A stretch of DNA of 28,119 bases, taken from positions 1 through 28,119 of the IMG/VR virus record IMGVR_UViG_3300032326_000132. One strand, 5' to 3'. Position 1 is the first letter of the stretch. Each line of letters begins with the position of its first letter. The notes below the pieces were generated by a model. The model was given only the letters and a program-made list of their open reading frames with translations, did not search any database and was not told where the DNA came from. Positions 12,010 through 19,096 of the stretch are shown here, one piece after another. Origin of the DNA: a virus. A program made the position numbers and the translations under genes.

Positions 12010-13482
12010 TTAAGTAAAAACTTTAACACCATAATGAGCTTCAAAGTTTCTTGCGTCCGTTATGTTGTTAACCATGGGTTGCCCCTTGATATTAAGGCTG
12101 GTGTTCAATAGCATGGGGCATCCTGTCATTTGATACCATGTCTCTAGTAGTCTTCTAATCCTACTTCCATCATTTGGCACAGTTTGTACACGACTAGTGC
12201 CATCACGATGAATGATAGCAGGAAATAACTCAGGATGCCTACAACGACTGATGAACTGCATATACCTATGGTCACTGCTAGCGCCACAGAGATCAAAGTA
12301 CATATCAGCCAACTCTTCCAAAATAATTGGGGCAAACGGTCTGAACTGTTGTCGTTTCTTGATTTCATTTACTCGATCCTTTACGTCTGGACCACGAGGA
12401 TCCGCTAACAAACTACGATTGCCCAATGCCCGTGGACCAAACTCTGCAGGGCCTTGAGCCACTCCGCAAATTTTATTGTTTAAAATATAATCGGCAATTT
12501 CTTTAATACCTGTAGTGGGCTCAATATTGTAGCCAATGAATGGCGTGAAGTGTTTGGGTTCTATGCGCCATTCTGGTTTATGTGCCAGTACTGCGCCAAT
12601 GGCACTGCCCGCATCACCTGGGTTAGGCATAATCCATACATGGTCGAAGTAGTCGTATGCAATGGGATTTGCCAAACAGTTTAACGCACATCCACCCATT
12701 AATACTAGATTGTCGCTGTTAACATATGTCTTTGTTTCTTTAAGAATTTTATCAAATTGTAATTCGTAAACCTGCTGAGTGGCAGCGGCAATATCAAAGG
12801 TGTCATTGACGATTAATTCTGGAGCCCAATCTTTACAGCCGCGATGTAGATTTTGTTTAAAGGACACAATCTTATTACTGTCTTTAAAGAAGTCGTTGAG
12901 CATACGCTTGCTCAACTGATCTGGATTGCCGTATGCTGCCATACCCATTAGAATATATTCTTCTTCGTTGGGTTTTAAATGACAACGCTGTGTCATGGCA
13001 CTGTACCACAGGCCCATGCTATGAGGATATCCTTGACTATATACTTTCTTTAAAGACTTACCCTTACCTTGCCATATAGTTAGTGTTTCAAACTCTCCAA
13101 TGGCATCAATCACTACAACACATGCTTCATCAAAACCGCTGGTATGAAAACCTGCTGCCGCATGACTCTTATGATGCGATGTATACTTAATCGGAGCAGT
13201 GATACCATATCCAGCAAGATACTGTTTGATATTGTTATTGTTCCATTTCCATCCTTGGCCAGCATATAATTGGCGCACCGTCTTTAGATATGGATTTTCG
13301 TACCAATAGATACAACTAGGTTCGCCCCACGACTTGGCATAATCCACAAGTTCTTTACATAAGTCCTTGTCATTCTTGATACCGCTGAATCGTTCGCTGT
13401 GACTGGCAAACACCAGTTTCTCATCACAAAACACAGCCAAGGCCGCATCGTGACTATTTGCTGAAATGCCCCAGTTAATCAT
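12010..13482 (-). CDS. NodU/CmcH-family carbamoyltransferase
   Basis: 490 residues. The N-terminal Kae1-like ATPase domain shows NSHDAAL (9-15), HHKSH (103-107) for metal binding, VVVIDAIGE (122-130) and GGCALN (263-268). The C-terminal domain carries the family signature GPAEFGPRALGNRS (344-357), HRDGTSRVQTV (425-435) and MLLNTSLNIKGQP (457-469). Such enzymes make carbamoyl-AMP from carbamoyl phosphate and ATP and carbamoylate a hydroxyl group. Phage members may act in nucleotide or DNA hypermodification, but the substrate here is not identified. It is translationally coupled (ATGA) to the 33-aa gene upstream. All family motifs look intact. Confidence 0.9.
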   Translation of the reverse strand: MINWGISANSHDAALAVFCDEKLVFASHSERFSGIKNDKDLCKELVDYAKSWGEPSCIYWYENPYLKTVRQLYAGQGWKWNNNNIKQYLAGYGITAPIKYTSHHKSHAAAGFHTSGFDEACVVVIDAIGEFETLTIWQGKGKSLKKVYSQGYPHSMGLWYSAMTQRCHLKPNEEEYILMGMAAYGNPDQLSKRMLNDFFKDSNKIVSFKQNLHRGCKDWAPELIVNDTFDIAAATQQVYELQFDKILKETKTYVNSDNLVLMGGCALNCLANPIAYDYFDHVWIMPNPGDAGSAIGAVLAHKPEWRIEPKHFTPFIGYNIEPTTGIKEIADYILNNKICGVAQGPAEFGPRALGNRSLLADPRGPDVKDRVNEIKKRQQFRPFAPIILEELADMYFDLCGASSDHRYMQFISRCRHPELFPAIIHRDGTSRVQTVPNDGSRIRRLLETWYQMTGCPMLLNTSLNIKGQPMVNNITDARNFEAHYGVKVFT

Positions 13483-13580
13483 TTGTAAATATGTGGATCT
13501 CGTTTTCTCATTTCTTTACGTCTCTTACGTAACTCGAAATAATCTGTTATACTGTAATATATGTTTTTTAACCAAGCCAT
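13479..13580 (-). CDS. Small basic protein, 33 aa
   Basis: A 34-codon frame fits exactly between primase and carbamoyltransferase. Its ATG (13580) lies inside the end of the primase gene with AAGGA 8 nt before it, and its TGA overlaps the next ATG (ATGA). The product opens MAWLKNIYYSITDYFELRKR and ends RKRDPHIYK, a short aromatic helix followed by a dense basic stretch. I recall similar micro-proteins in marine T4-like phages. Nucleic-acid or membrane-surface binding is possible but unproven. Confidence 0.7.
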   Translation of the reverse strand: MAWLKNIYYSITDYFELRKRRKEMRKRDPHIYK

Positions 13581-14545
13581 TTTTTCATCCTTAATTGTAT
13601 TTTTAAAGGCATAGATTCTTTACTGCTCGCTATGCTCCATAATGTATATAGCTTTCCGCCTAACCGCACAGCATCGTTCACATCTTTGACACCTTGGGGC
13701 CAGTCGGGCATACTAACACTCCAACCTAATTCAATTGCCTGCTCTACTAATTTTAAACCTGACGGATCTCTATCCGGAACAACCACTATCTCTCGCTGTA
13801 GTTGATTCAATAATGCTATTTGTTGCGGACCCACTTCGTTACTCATAACAGCACATCCGTCTACACAAATAGCATCAAGTGGTCCTTCTGTCACTATGGT
13901 AAACTTGCGAGAATAGTCTTGGTTGTCTAAATTAAACACATAGCCGGGCTGTTGTTCACTGATGTATTTGACTTTACCATCTCTAGTTAATCTAGCAGTA
14001 TAGCCCACTAGTCTGCCTTGATAGTAAAATGGCACAATCAATCTGTTTTGAAAACCATCTTCGTCAGTCCAGTGCCACGGATAATCGTCTACAGTAAAAC
14101 CGCGTGAATACATATATTCTAACACGGGCCTTAGTTCTTCCGGATTACTATCTAGCCAGGACAGTATGGGCTTCGAGCCCAATGGCATAGCTTTGTCTAT
14201 AAAGGTAGGAATGACGTTAACAGTTCCTTTGTACGCAGGATCTTCGTTTAGTCTTAACGCTTCCAAACTACACTTTGTAATCAAATCATCTGCTACATTG
14301 AGCCACTGTAACAGTCTTTTAAATTTAACTGAAATCTTTCTACCAGGTTGCCAACTTGCTTTAAAGCCGCAATTGAAGCAATGATAACTTACACCTTCGG
14401 TTATCATTATGCCGCCACGACCTCTAGTATCAAAACTAGATCCATTGTGATGGCAACAGATAGCATTAAAGCTAATCCACCCGCTTGGGGTTGCTTTTCT
14501 CTTAGGAGGTAGGTAAGATGTTACTGTGTCTATGATAAGGCTCAT
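13568..14545 (-). CDS. DNA primase, T4 gp61-like
   Basis: 325 residues. The N-terminal zinc-binding domain has CCHH (30-33) and CFNC (56-59). The TOPRIM core has TEGPLD (219-224) with Glu220 and Asp224, and PDRDPSG (257-263) with Asp258 and Asp260. KDVNDAV (287-293) is typical of DnaG-type primases. It would make RNA primers for the lagging strand with the gp41-like helicase encoded two genes downstream. A sigma70 promoter (TTGACA, 17 bp, TAAAAT) ends 6 nt before the ATG, so the primary message would be leaderless. Confidence 0.93.
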   Translation of the reverse strand: MSLIIDTVTSYLPPKRKATPSGWISFNAICCHHNGSSFDTRGRGGIMITEGVSYHCFNCGFKASWQPGRKISVKFKRLLQWLNVADDLITKCSLEALRLNEDPAYKGTVNVIPTFIDKAMPLGSKPILSWLDSNPEELRPVLEYMYSRGFTVDDYPWHWTDEDGFQNRLIVPFYYQGRLVGYTARLTRDGKVKYISEQQPGYVFNLDNQDYSRKFTIVTEGPLDAICVDGCAVMSNEVGPQQIALLNQLQREIVVVPDRDPSGLKLVEQAIELGWSVSMPDWPQGVKDVNDAVRLGGKLYTLWSIASSKESMPLKIQLRMKKWLG

Positions 14546-14551
14546 AGACTA

Positions 14552-14580
14552 ATTTTACAATCTAATTGTTATCTTGTCAA
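14552..14580 (-). promoter_or_regulatory. Sigma70-type promoter for the primase gene (leaderless)
   Basis: On the minus strand TTGACA (14580-14575), 17 bp, TAAAAT (14557-14552), then 6 nt to the ATG at 14545. The stop TAA of the upstream gene is part of the -10. The -35 is inside that gene. Confidence 0.75.
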
Positions 14581-15649
14581 TTGTTCTGATGTGATTGTCG
14601 TCACGAACTGGCACATCTTTATATACAATATTACCATTTTCCGCTACAGGCATCTCCGCCAAAGGAGTCCATGATGTAACGCCACCATTGCCGTCTACTT
14701 GAGCAACAGTTAGATTCCACGAACCGTTTGGTAACGCTGTGCCGCCGCCTACACGTCGACCGTTAATAACAAACGACTCACCAATCGCATAACCTATGCC
14801 AGGTTTGCCTATATTAAATGTATATTCAGTACCACCAGAAGTTTTGGCAATGTCGACTGTGGCACCAGTTCCATTATACGATGTTTGAATAAATTTAACA
14901 CGCATCCATGCATAACTTCTATTGTATGTAGGATACGAAATAGTTTTCGAAGCAGAAGTGTCAGAAGGAAATACGCCAAAACTTAAGGCATCGGTCCATT
15001 CTGTGTAAGAATTCACAATTTCATCCTGTGTAAATTGTACAGTGACAGCAGCATTAGATTTGTTGAATTCAAAATCTAATTCAATAGTGTCGTCAGTGAC
15101 CGAATTTAAAAAGTTAGGTTTTCTAATCTCAACGGCATCGCTAAACCATGTGGTGGTTGTGATGTTATTAACTCTTTCGGAAAGTAAATTGAAACGTGTG
15201 ATGTAACGTTCCGGTGTTGGGACGGACACAGCACTGCCTAACAGTTCCATTTTACCTACAGCCCCAAATTGTGTGTCGGCATATAATATAGTCTTGGTAT
15301 CATCCTCATTTTCTCTATAAATGGTAAATGATAAAAACTGTGGATCCAGTTCTACTAAATCGTCTGACGAAATAGAAATAGTAGCTAGACCCGTCGTTGC
15401 TGTTGGAGTCACGTCTGCCACTACTACTTCCTTACCAGCAGTATCCATCACATTCATTTTTAAGATCATTTCAGAAATATCTATCCGTTTCTGATCCGAA
15501 TTTTTTACATCCAAGGTAAGTACGTTGTCAACACCTTGATAAAGTTTTATACGATTTTGATACACAATGTTCCACCTTACAGGAAAAAGAGTCACATCCG
15601 CGACGACATTGATTCGGTTTGGATATAAATAACTTGAAATTTTTTGCAT
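14555..15649 (-). CDS. Putative late structural protein, 364 aa
   Basis: A beta-rich 364-residue protein starting MQKISSYLYPNRINVVADV. Ser/Thr/Asn-rich strands and turns (TPTATTGLATISISS, YNRSYAWMRVKF, GGGTALPNGSW) resemble baseplate, neck or fibre-type virion proteins. I recall related openings among T4-like marine phage structural proteins. A perfect late motif TATAAATA lies 21 nt before the ATG with AAGGA between, the clearest late promoter in the window. It sits among replication genes but has its own late signal. The exact virion position is unknown. Confidence 0.75.
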   Translation of the reverse strand: MQKISSYLYPNRINVVADVTLFPVRWNIVYQNRIKLYQGVDNVLTLDVKNSDQKRIDISEMILKMNVMDTAGKEVVVADVTPTATTGLATISISSDDLVELDPQFLSFTIYRENEDDTKTILYADTQFGAVGKMELLGSAVSVPTPERYITRFNLLSERVNNITTTTWFSDAVEIRKPNFLNSVTDDTIELDFEFNKSNAAVTVQFTQDEIVNSYTEWTDALSFGVFPSDTSASKTISYPTYNRSYAWMRVKFIQTSYNGTGATVDIAKTSGGTEYTFNIGKPGIGYAIGESFVINGRRVGGGTALPNGSWNLTVAQVDGNGGVTSWTPLAEMPVAENGNIVYKDVPVRDDNHIRTIDKITIRL

Positions 15650-15670
15650 TTGGCTAAAAGTCCTTACTAC

Positions 15671-15678
15671 TATTTATA
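15671..15678 (-). promoter_or_regulatory. T4-type late promoter motif (TATAAATA)
   Basis: A perfect TATAAATA on the minus strand, 21 nt before the ATG at 15649 and with a ribosome site (AAGGA) correctly placed between. Its edge touches the ATG of the divergent gene at 15678. Confidence 0.7.
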
Positions 15679-16058
15679 TGGTTAAACTTAGAGATAACAT
15701 AGAGAATCAACTACCCTTTATCAGCGTATTAAACTACGGTGAACTAGAATACGTGGGCATTATCATCAATCAAGATCAGTTTGTTACAAGCTTCTACGAC
15801 TTAGAAGCAATTAAAACACCCGACGAAAAAACTCTTTTACTAGAACTTGGAGAAGTATGGTGGTGGGAAAGCAATCGACAGATTCCGATTAGTATCTTTC
15901 TAAGAAGAGAAATAGAACCTTTCAAGTACAGTATCAAAACCTTTAATAGTAAAGATGTGAGAGTAGTACTCGGCCCGGTAGTTAATTTAATGAATCTAAC
16001 GCTCAAACGAATAAAACGCAAGAGTGTACAGCTAGTAAGAAAGCCGCCAAGCCGTTAA
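15678..16058 (+). CDS. Hypothetical protein, 126 aa, isolated on the plus strand
   Basis: The only plus-strand gene within the large minus-strand block. The product (MVKLRDNIENQLPFISVLNY at its start) has a strand-rich core (YVGIIINQDQFVTSFYDL, LGEVWWWESNRQIPISIFL) and a strongly basic C-terminal tail (KRIKRKSVQLVRK). The WWW run near residue 55-57 is notable. There is no ribosome site and only a poor promoter (TTGCAT, 18 bp, TACTAT, then 4 nt to ATG), so it may be leaderless. Its 3' end overlaps the DnaE-like gene by 4 nt. No family is named with confidence. Confidence 0.65.
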   Translation: MVKLRDNIENQLPFISVLNYGELEYVGIIINQDQFVTSFYDLEAIKTPDEKTLLLELGEVWWWESNRQIPISIFLRREIEPFKYSIKTFNSKDVRVVLGPVVNLMNLTLKRIKRKSVQLVRKPPSR

Positions 16059-16633
16059 CTATAATCGTAACTTAGCTGTTCACAAATTAAATTCATCTGT
16101 ACAACAATAGCCATCGCATAAGCAACTGCGTGGGCCTTCTTAAAGTAGTACTCACCATCCTCGGGCTTTGTCCAAATAGTCGTCATCACTGTCGTCCAAT
16201 CCATCCCAATCAAATTCCTCTTCGCGGGTCTTATCATAGCCAAAACGGCCGCTAGTTGGAGTATACTCGTGGGTTTCATCTGTCTCAAGATGCTGCCGTG
16301 TCCGTTGACGTGAAATAGTAAATTGCTGAAATCGTCCTGCTCTAAAAGGTCCCATAGTGGTTCAGTCTCCATAAGTTGGGCAAGATGTGCTTCATCTCTA
16401 ACACCCTTATAAATGTTAACGTTCAAAAAGTCTATTTTAAAGTAGCCTCGTTCTTCTGCCTCTTTATAATCTATGCCTGCTAAATTTGTAACGGGATTAC
16501 AAGGAATTGTCTGTAAGTATATACCAGTATTATGAGCAACTAATTTAGAATCGTCGCGACGGCTTGCCTTGATATGCTTGATAACATCGAGAGCTTGATT
16601 CCGATCTAAAAAATCAATGTCGATATCTGGCAT
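16055..16633 (-). CDS. Miniature DnaE-like (C-family polymerase palm) protein
   Basis: 192 residues. MPDIDIDF (1-8) matches the DnaE active-site segment PDFDVDF. AHNTGIYLQTIP (33-44) corresponds to KHAGGVVIAP. FKIDFLNV (65-72) corresponds to KFDFLGL with the third catalytic Asp (Asp68). RQMKPTSILQLAAVLAMIRP (117-136) resembles the LKP...ALYRPG segment, and FKKAHAVAYAM (164-174) resembles FNKSHAAAYAL. DnaE proteins exceed 1,000 residues and carry PHP, tau-binding and OB domains that are absent here. The activity is unknown: a minimal polymerase, a relic or a regulator. The ATG overlaps the upstream stop (TAATG). Confidence 0.85.
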   Translation of the reverse strand: MPDIDIDFLDRNQALDVIKHIKASRRDDSKLVAHNTGIYLQTIPCNPVTNLAGIDYKEAEERGYFKIDFLNVNIYKGVRDEAHLAQLMETEPLWDLLEQDDFSNLLFHVNGHGSILRQMKPTSILQLAAVLAMIRPAKRNLIGMDWTTVMTTIWTKPEDGEYYFKKAHAVAYAMAIVVQMNLICEQLSYDYS

Positions 16634-16803
16634 TAGTGCTTTACCTCTGATTCAAATAACATTAGTGGAAGTGCGTCTACTAGATAGCTGGCATATTGGT
16701 CAGCCGATTCTACATCATCAAACCCTGTCAATTTAACGTATACTGCAGCATCCTCTTCGCTAACAATAACTTCCAAATCTAATTTTGTTGCGTTTGGATT
16801 CAT
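16633..16803 (-). CDS. Hypothetical acidic protein, 56 aa
   Basis: A 57-codon frame bridges the zinc-finger gene and the DnaE-like gene. Its ATG at 16803 overlaps the upstream TGA (ATGA), and its TAA overlaps the next ATG. The product opens MNPNATKLDLEVIVSEEDAA and continues VYVKLTGFDDVESADQYASY, giving strand, helix and strand-like spacing. It is acidic. Exact coupling on both sides is strong evidence for a gene. It may act with the DnaE-like protein, which is only inferred from adjacency. Confidence 0.75.
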   Translation of the reverse strand: MNPNATKLDLEVIVSEEDAAVYVKLTGFDDVESADQYASYLVDALPLMLFESEVKH

Positions 16804-17498
16804 AAGTTAGCCTCCTTGACTACTTCTTTAACAAGCTCAAGATCCGTTCGTTGTTTTTTAAATTTTTTAACCCATACATTAGGGTCTATAACATTACTTA
16901 TCGAAGCTAACTGTTCATCACTCAGTGATGCTAGCAATTCTTTACCAGTAGTACAATTCAGTATCAACCACGGACTAACTTTACCATCTCTAATATCATA
17001 AGTTGCTCTGTTTACACTAACATACTTAAAATAATGACTCCATACACTGTTATTATCGTTTGCCCACGATTGCATATGGGTTACACTTCTGTTGAGTGCT
17101 GTTTCCACTTGTTCTGTATGAATCAATTCCAACACATATTTTTCATAAAGCGCATCTCTACACCAGTGATCTAGCTTGGCTCCACTACGTACTACCCAGT
17201 CGATATAATGATCCGGGTACAACGGATTTACATTACTGACATAGCTGCCAAATTTTACAAACGCATTGTAATAAGGACTCTTGGCAAATTCGCTGTGTGT
17301 TTTTATAGTTTTAGCATTCTGTGTTAGTTGATAAAATCTCACATATGTTTGATAGCCTATGACAACATGTTTTTCATCTTTGGCTAAATGTCTGCGTTTT
17401 TGTTCGCACATATGAACAGCCAGTGTTTTTTCCTGGGTGTAGCCGTGCCCACAAAATTGACAGATATAAGGTTTATTGTTCACACCAAAATTTAACAT
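16800..17498 (-). CDS. Zinc-finger protein, conserved in T4-like marine phages
   Basis: 232 residues. The N-terminal YICQFCGHGYTQEKTLAVHM (residues 11-30) is a C2H2-like finger with Cys13, Cys16 and His29 plus Cys31 or His37. The rest is helical and rich in Tyr, Trp and Lys (HYIDWVVRSGAKLDHWCRDA near 114-133). I recall close relatives as conserved proteins of cyanophage-type viruses without an established role. DNA binding or loading within replication would fit the context. I chose ATG 17498, which overlaps the upstream stop, over a TTG three nt earlier. Confidence 0.75.
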   Translation of the reverse strand: MLNFGVNNKPYICQFCGHGYTQEKTLAVHMCEQKRRHLAKDEKHVVIGYQTYVRFYQLTQNAKTIKTHSEFAKSPYYNAFVKFGSYVSNVNPLYPDHYIDWVVRSGAKLDHWCRDALYEKYVLELIHTEQVETALNRSVTHMQSWANDNNSVWSHYFKYVSVNRATYDIRDGKVSPWLILNCTTGKELLASLSDEQLASISNVIDPNVWVKKFKKQRTDLELVKEVVKEANL

Positions 17499-17968
17499 CA
17501 AAATAATTTAGCAATTTCTTCTTTACTATAACCTAAATCTTCTGCCATAGATTTTAGTTCCGATAACTCTGATAATTTTGCCAATAATTCAATTTCATCA
17601 TCTTTCATATCAGGGTACACTAAATTTAGAAATTTAATGCGTTTGTTATCTTTTTTCTTTTTAAATCCTATCCATTCGTGATAGAATATCTTTTTACTTT
17701 CATGCCCGCACATACTAAGCAACTGCCACATTAACTTAGGATGACTTTGTAAGTCGTACCAATATTTGTTAAAGTACTCATTGACAGTAAGAACAAAGTG
17801 TTCTTGTGTGTCTCTAGGTTGACCTTTGACATTGCTAATATATCGATTGAGAATAAAGAACTCTTGCTTAAGACTCTTTCTTTGAAGGTCGTCCATTTCG
17901 TCCCACATCGAGCGGGCACCCATGTCGACAGCAGCCATTTTTTCTTTTAGTTCAATCTTTTCGCTCAT
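17498..17968 (-). CDS. Helical conserved protein, possibly gp62-like clamp-loader subunit
   Basis: 156 residues from ATG 17968 (an earlier TTG at 17977 is possible). Almost all helical. FFILNRYIS (37-45) resembles the FIVNR-x-x-S segment of T4 gp62. A long aromatic stretch (VNEYFNKYWYDLQSHPKLMW) and a basic FKKKKDNKR (102-110) follow, then an acidic end. T4 gp62 is the small subunit of the sliding-clamp loader. The resemblance is weak and no gp44 or gp45 is in the window, so the name is only a hypothesis. It overlaps its neighbours on both sides. Confidence 0.65.
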   Translation of the reverse strand: MSEKIELKEKMAAVDMGARSMWDEMDDLQRKSLKQEFFILNRYISNVKGQPRDTQEHFVLTVNEYFNKYWYDLQSHPKLMWQLLSMCGHESKKIFYHEWIGFKKKKDNKRIKFLNLVYPDMKDDEIELLAKLSELSELKSMAEDLGYSKEEIAKLF

Positions 17969-18281
17969 CTTCTTCAATCTCAGTTGGTGGCAAAATACCG
18001 TTGCTATGTCGATCTGTAGATTTTTCTACATCTTGAAATAGTCTTTTTTCCTGTGCTGTTAGTTTATCCTTGTGTGTCTTACGGGGATTGCCACACATAA
18101 AACATTCTGGATTTCCGCAGTCCATTGCGTGATGCTTGGCCAAACGATGCGGCTCTTTTAGCACTTTGTTTTCATCAGCAAATGAATTATGCTGTTTAGC
18201 AATTTTAACTTGCTTCTTGATGGCATTTTCATCTTTGAGTAAACGCTTACTATGCTTGAACTTGTCTTCTTCTTTGCTCAT
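17952..18281 (-). CDS. Hypothetical protein with CGNPxCxxCGNPRK motif, 109 aa
   Basis: The basic N-terminal helix (KHSKRLLKDENAIKKQVKIA) is followed by HRLAKHHAMDCGNPECFMCG and NPRKTH (residues 45-70). Cys55, Cys60 and Cys63 with nearby His50, His51 or His70 could form a small zinc site. The C-terminus is acidic. I recall this Cys motif in many phage hypothetical proteins without a known role. The ATG overlaps the upstream stop (ATGA), and the 3' end overlaps the next gene. Confidence 0.75.
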   Translation of the reverse strand: MSKEEDKFKHSKRLLKDENAIKKQVKIAKQHNSFADENKVLKEPHRLAKHHAMDCGNPECFMCGNPRKTHKDKLTAQEKRLFQDVEKSTDRHSNGILPPTEIEEDERKD

Positions 18282-18550
18282 AAAGGTTTATCCTTTGATA
18301 GTCTGTATATCATTATAGCACGATCCAGTGCCTTCTGTAAAGCAGGATTGGTTTTTGCTTCACGGTGAATTTCACCCCACATTTTACTTTCTCGTATATG
18401 CTCAATTAACGGTCTTCCGTCAGGTGTCCGTGTATCAGGTTTATGATCATATCCAATCAATGTGCGTTCCGTTTCTCCAAACTCACGAGCATATATTTCG
18501 TCGCCATTGCGTTCGTATATGTAAGTAGCGCCAGGCTTAAGAGATCCCAT
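18278..18550 (-). CDS. Hypothetical protein, 90 aa
   Basis: The product has a strand-rich start (GATYIYERNGDEIYAREFGE), then GYDHKPDTR and a helical C-terminus (SKMWGEIHREAKTNPALQKA, then ALDRAIMIYRLS). Relatives seem common in T4-like marine phages in the same neighbourhood, by memory. No active site is evident. It starts 1 nt after the stop of the 168-aa gene and ends with ATGA overlap into the next, so it is part of a tight operon starting at the 19065-19093 promoter. Confidence 0.75.
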   Translation of the reverse strand: MGSLKPGATYIYERNGDEIYAREFGETERTLIGYDHKPDTRTPDGRPLIEHIRESKMWGEIHREAKTNPALQKALDRAIMIYRLSKDKPL

Positions 18551-18551
18551 A

Positions 18552-19058
18552 TTATAGTATTTTGCTTAAATCAATTAATTCCATCTGTCTTGAAATTTCT
18601 TTGACAAAATAACAACACAAGGGTTTAGGTTCTTGACCTAAGGGTACTGCTAATAACTGGCCGTTTTTCATTTTAGGAAAGTACCACTTAACATCATTAT
18701 AAAAATTTACAATTTCAATTTTTTTAAACTCTACCCTAAAGCTACTGAGCGGATTAAAACATAATGCTTCAAAGCCTCGATCATTTAAACTTGTTAGTGG
18801 CAGTATTTCTATGTCACAACTGCTTTGTGGATCGCCTACTGCTATGCTCCAGTCTAAGGGCATAGTAACTTCGTCTTCTCCTATTTTAAGTACCATTGCC
18901 GGACTATTAAAACTTTCTAAGAAAATTAGCGGCATGAAGAAGAAATCAGGATCTTGAGGAGTACTATTATCTAGTACTGCGAACCTCATATTCTCATCTA
19001 CTTCTTCGGGTAGGTTATTAAGGTCGTATGATAAATTGTCTAATGTTAATATTTGCAT
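18552..19058 (-). CDS. Conserved phage protein, 168 aa
   Basis: The product from ATG 19058 opens MQILTLDNLSYDLNNLPEEV and continues with FMPLIFLESFNSPAMVLKIG and VTMPLDWSIAVGD, a beta-rich pattern. I recall this family in cyanophage- and pelagiphage-type genomes with no known function. An upstream in-frame ATG at 19076 is less likely because a TTGACA-17-TATTAT promoter ends 6 nt before 19058, so the predicted transcript begins at or next to this ATG. It is the first gene of the operon running down to the DnaE-like gene. Confidence 0.78.
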   Translation of the reverse strand: MQILTLDNLSYDLNNLPEEVDENMRFAVLDNSTPQDPDFFFMPLIFLESFNSPAMVLKIGEDEVTMPLDWSIAVGDPQSSCDIEILPLTSLNDRGFEALCFNPLSSFRVEFKKIEIVNFYNDVKWYFPKMKNGQLLAVPLGQEPKPLCCYFVKEISRQMELIDLSKIL

Positions 19059-19064
19059 GTTGTT

Positions 19065-19093
19065 ATAATACAACATTTAGGTAATGTTGTCAA
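19065..19093 (-). promoter_or_regulatory. Sigma70-type promoter with operator-like dyads (leaderless)
   Basis: On the minus strand TTGACA (19093-19088), 17 bp, TATTAT (19070-19065), 6 nt to the ATG at 19058. An 8-bp inverted repeat (ACAACATT and AATGTTGT, 5 nt apart) occupies the -35 edge and spacer. A third half-site ACAACAT covers the start codon. Confidence 0.8.
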
Positions 19094-19096
19094 CCT

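Noticed and set aside
12000-12028. Sigma70 promoter before the gp41-like gene (TATAAT at 12000-12005)
   Set aside because: The -10 and the 6-nt spacing to ATG match the leaderless class, but the hexamer 17 bp upstream (TGTTAA) is a poor -35. It was not listed as a promoter.
12144-12368. 74-aa minus-strand frame with two hydrophobic segments inside the carbamoyltransferase gene
   Set aside because: It lies wholly within an intact, well-recognised gene in another frame on the same strand, without a ribosome site. Hydrophobic shadow frames are common.
16152-16355. 67-aa acidic frame on the same strand as the DnaE-like gene
   Set aside because: It overlaps the conserved DnaE-like motifs entirely and has no ribosome site or coupling to neighbours.
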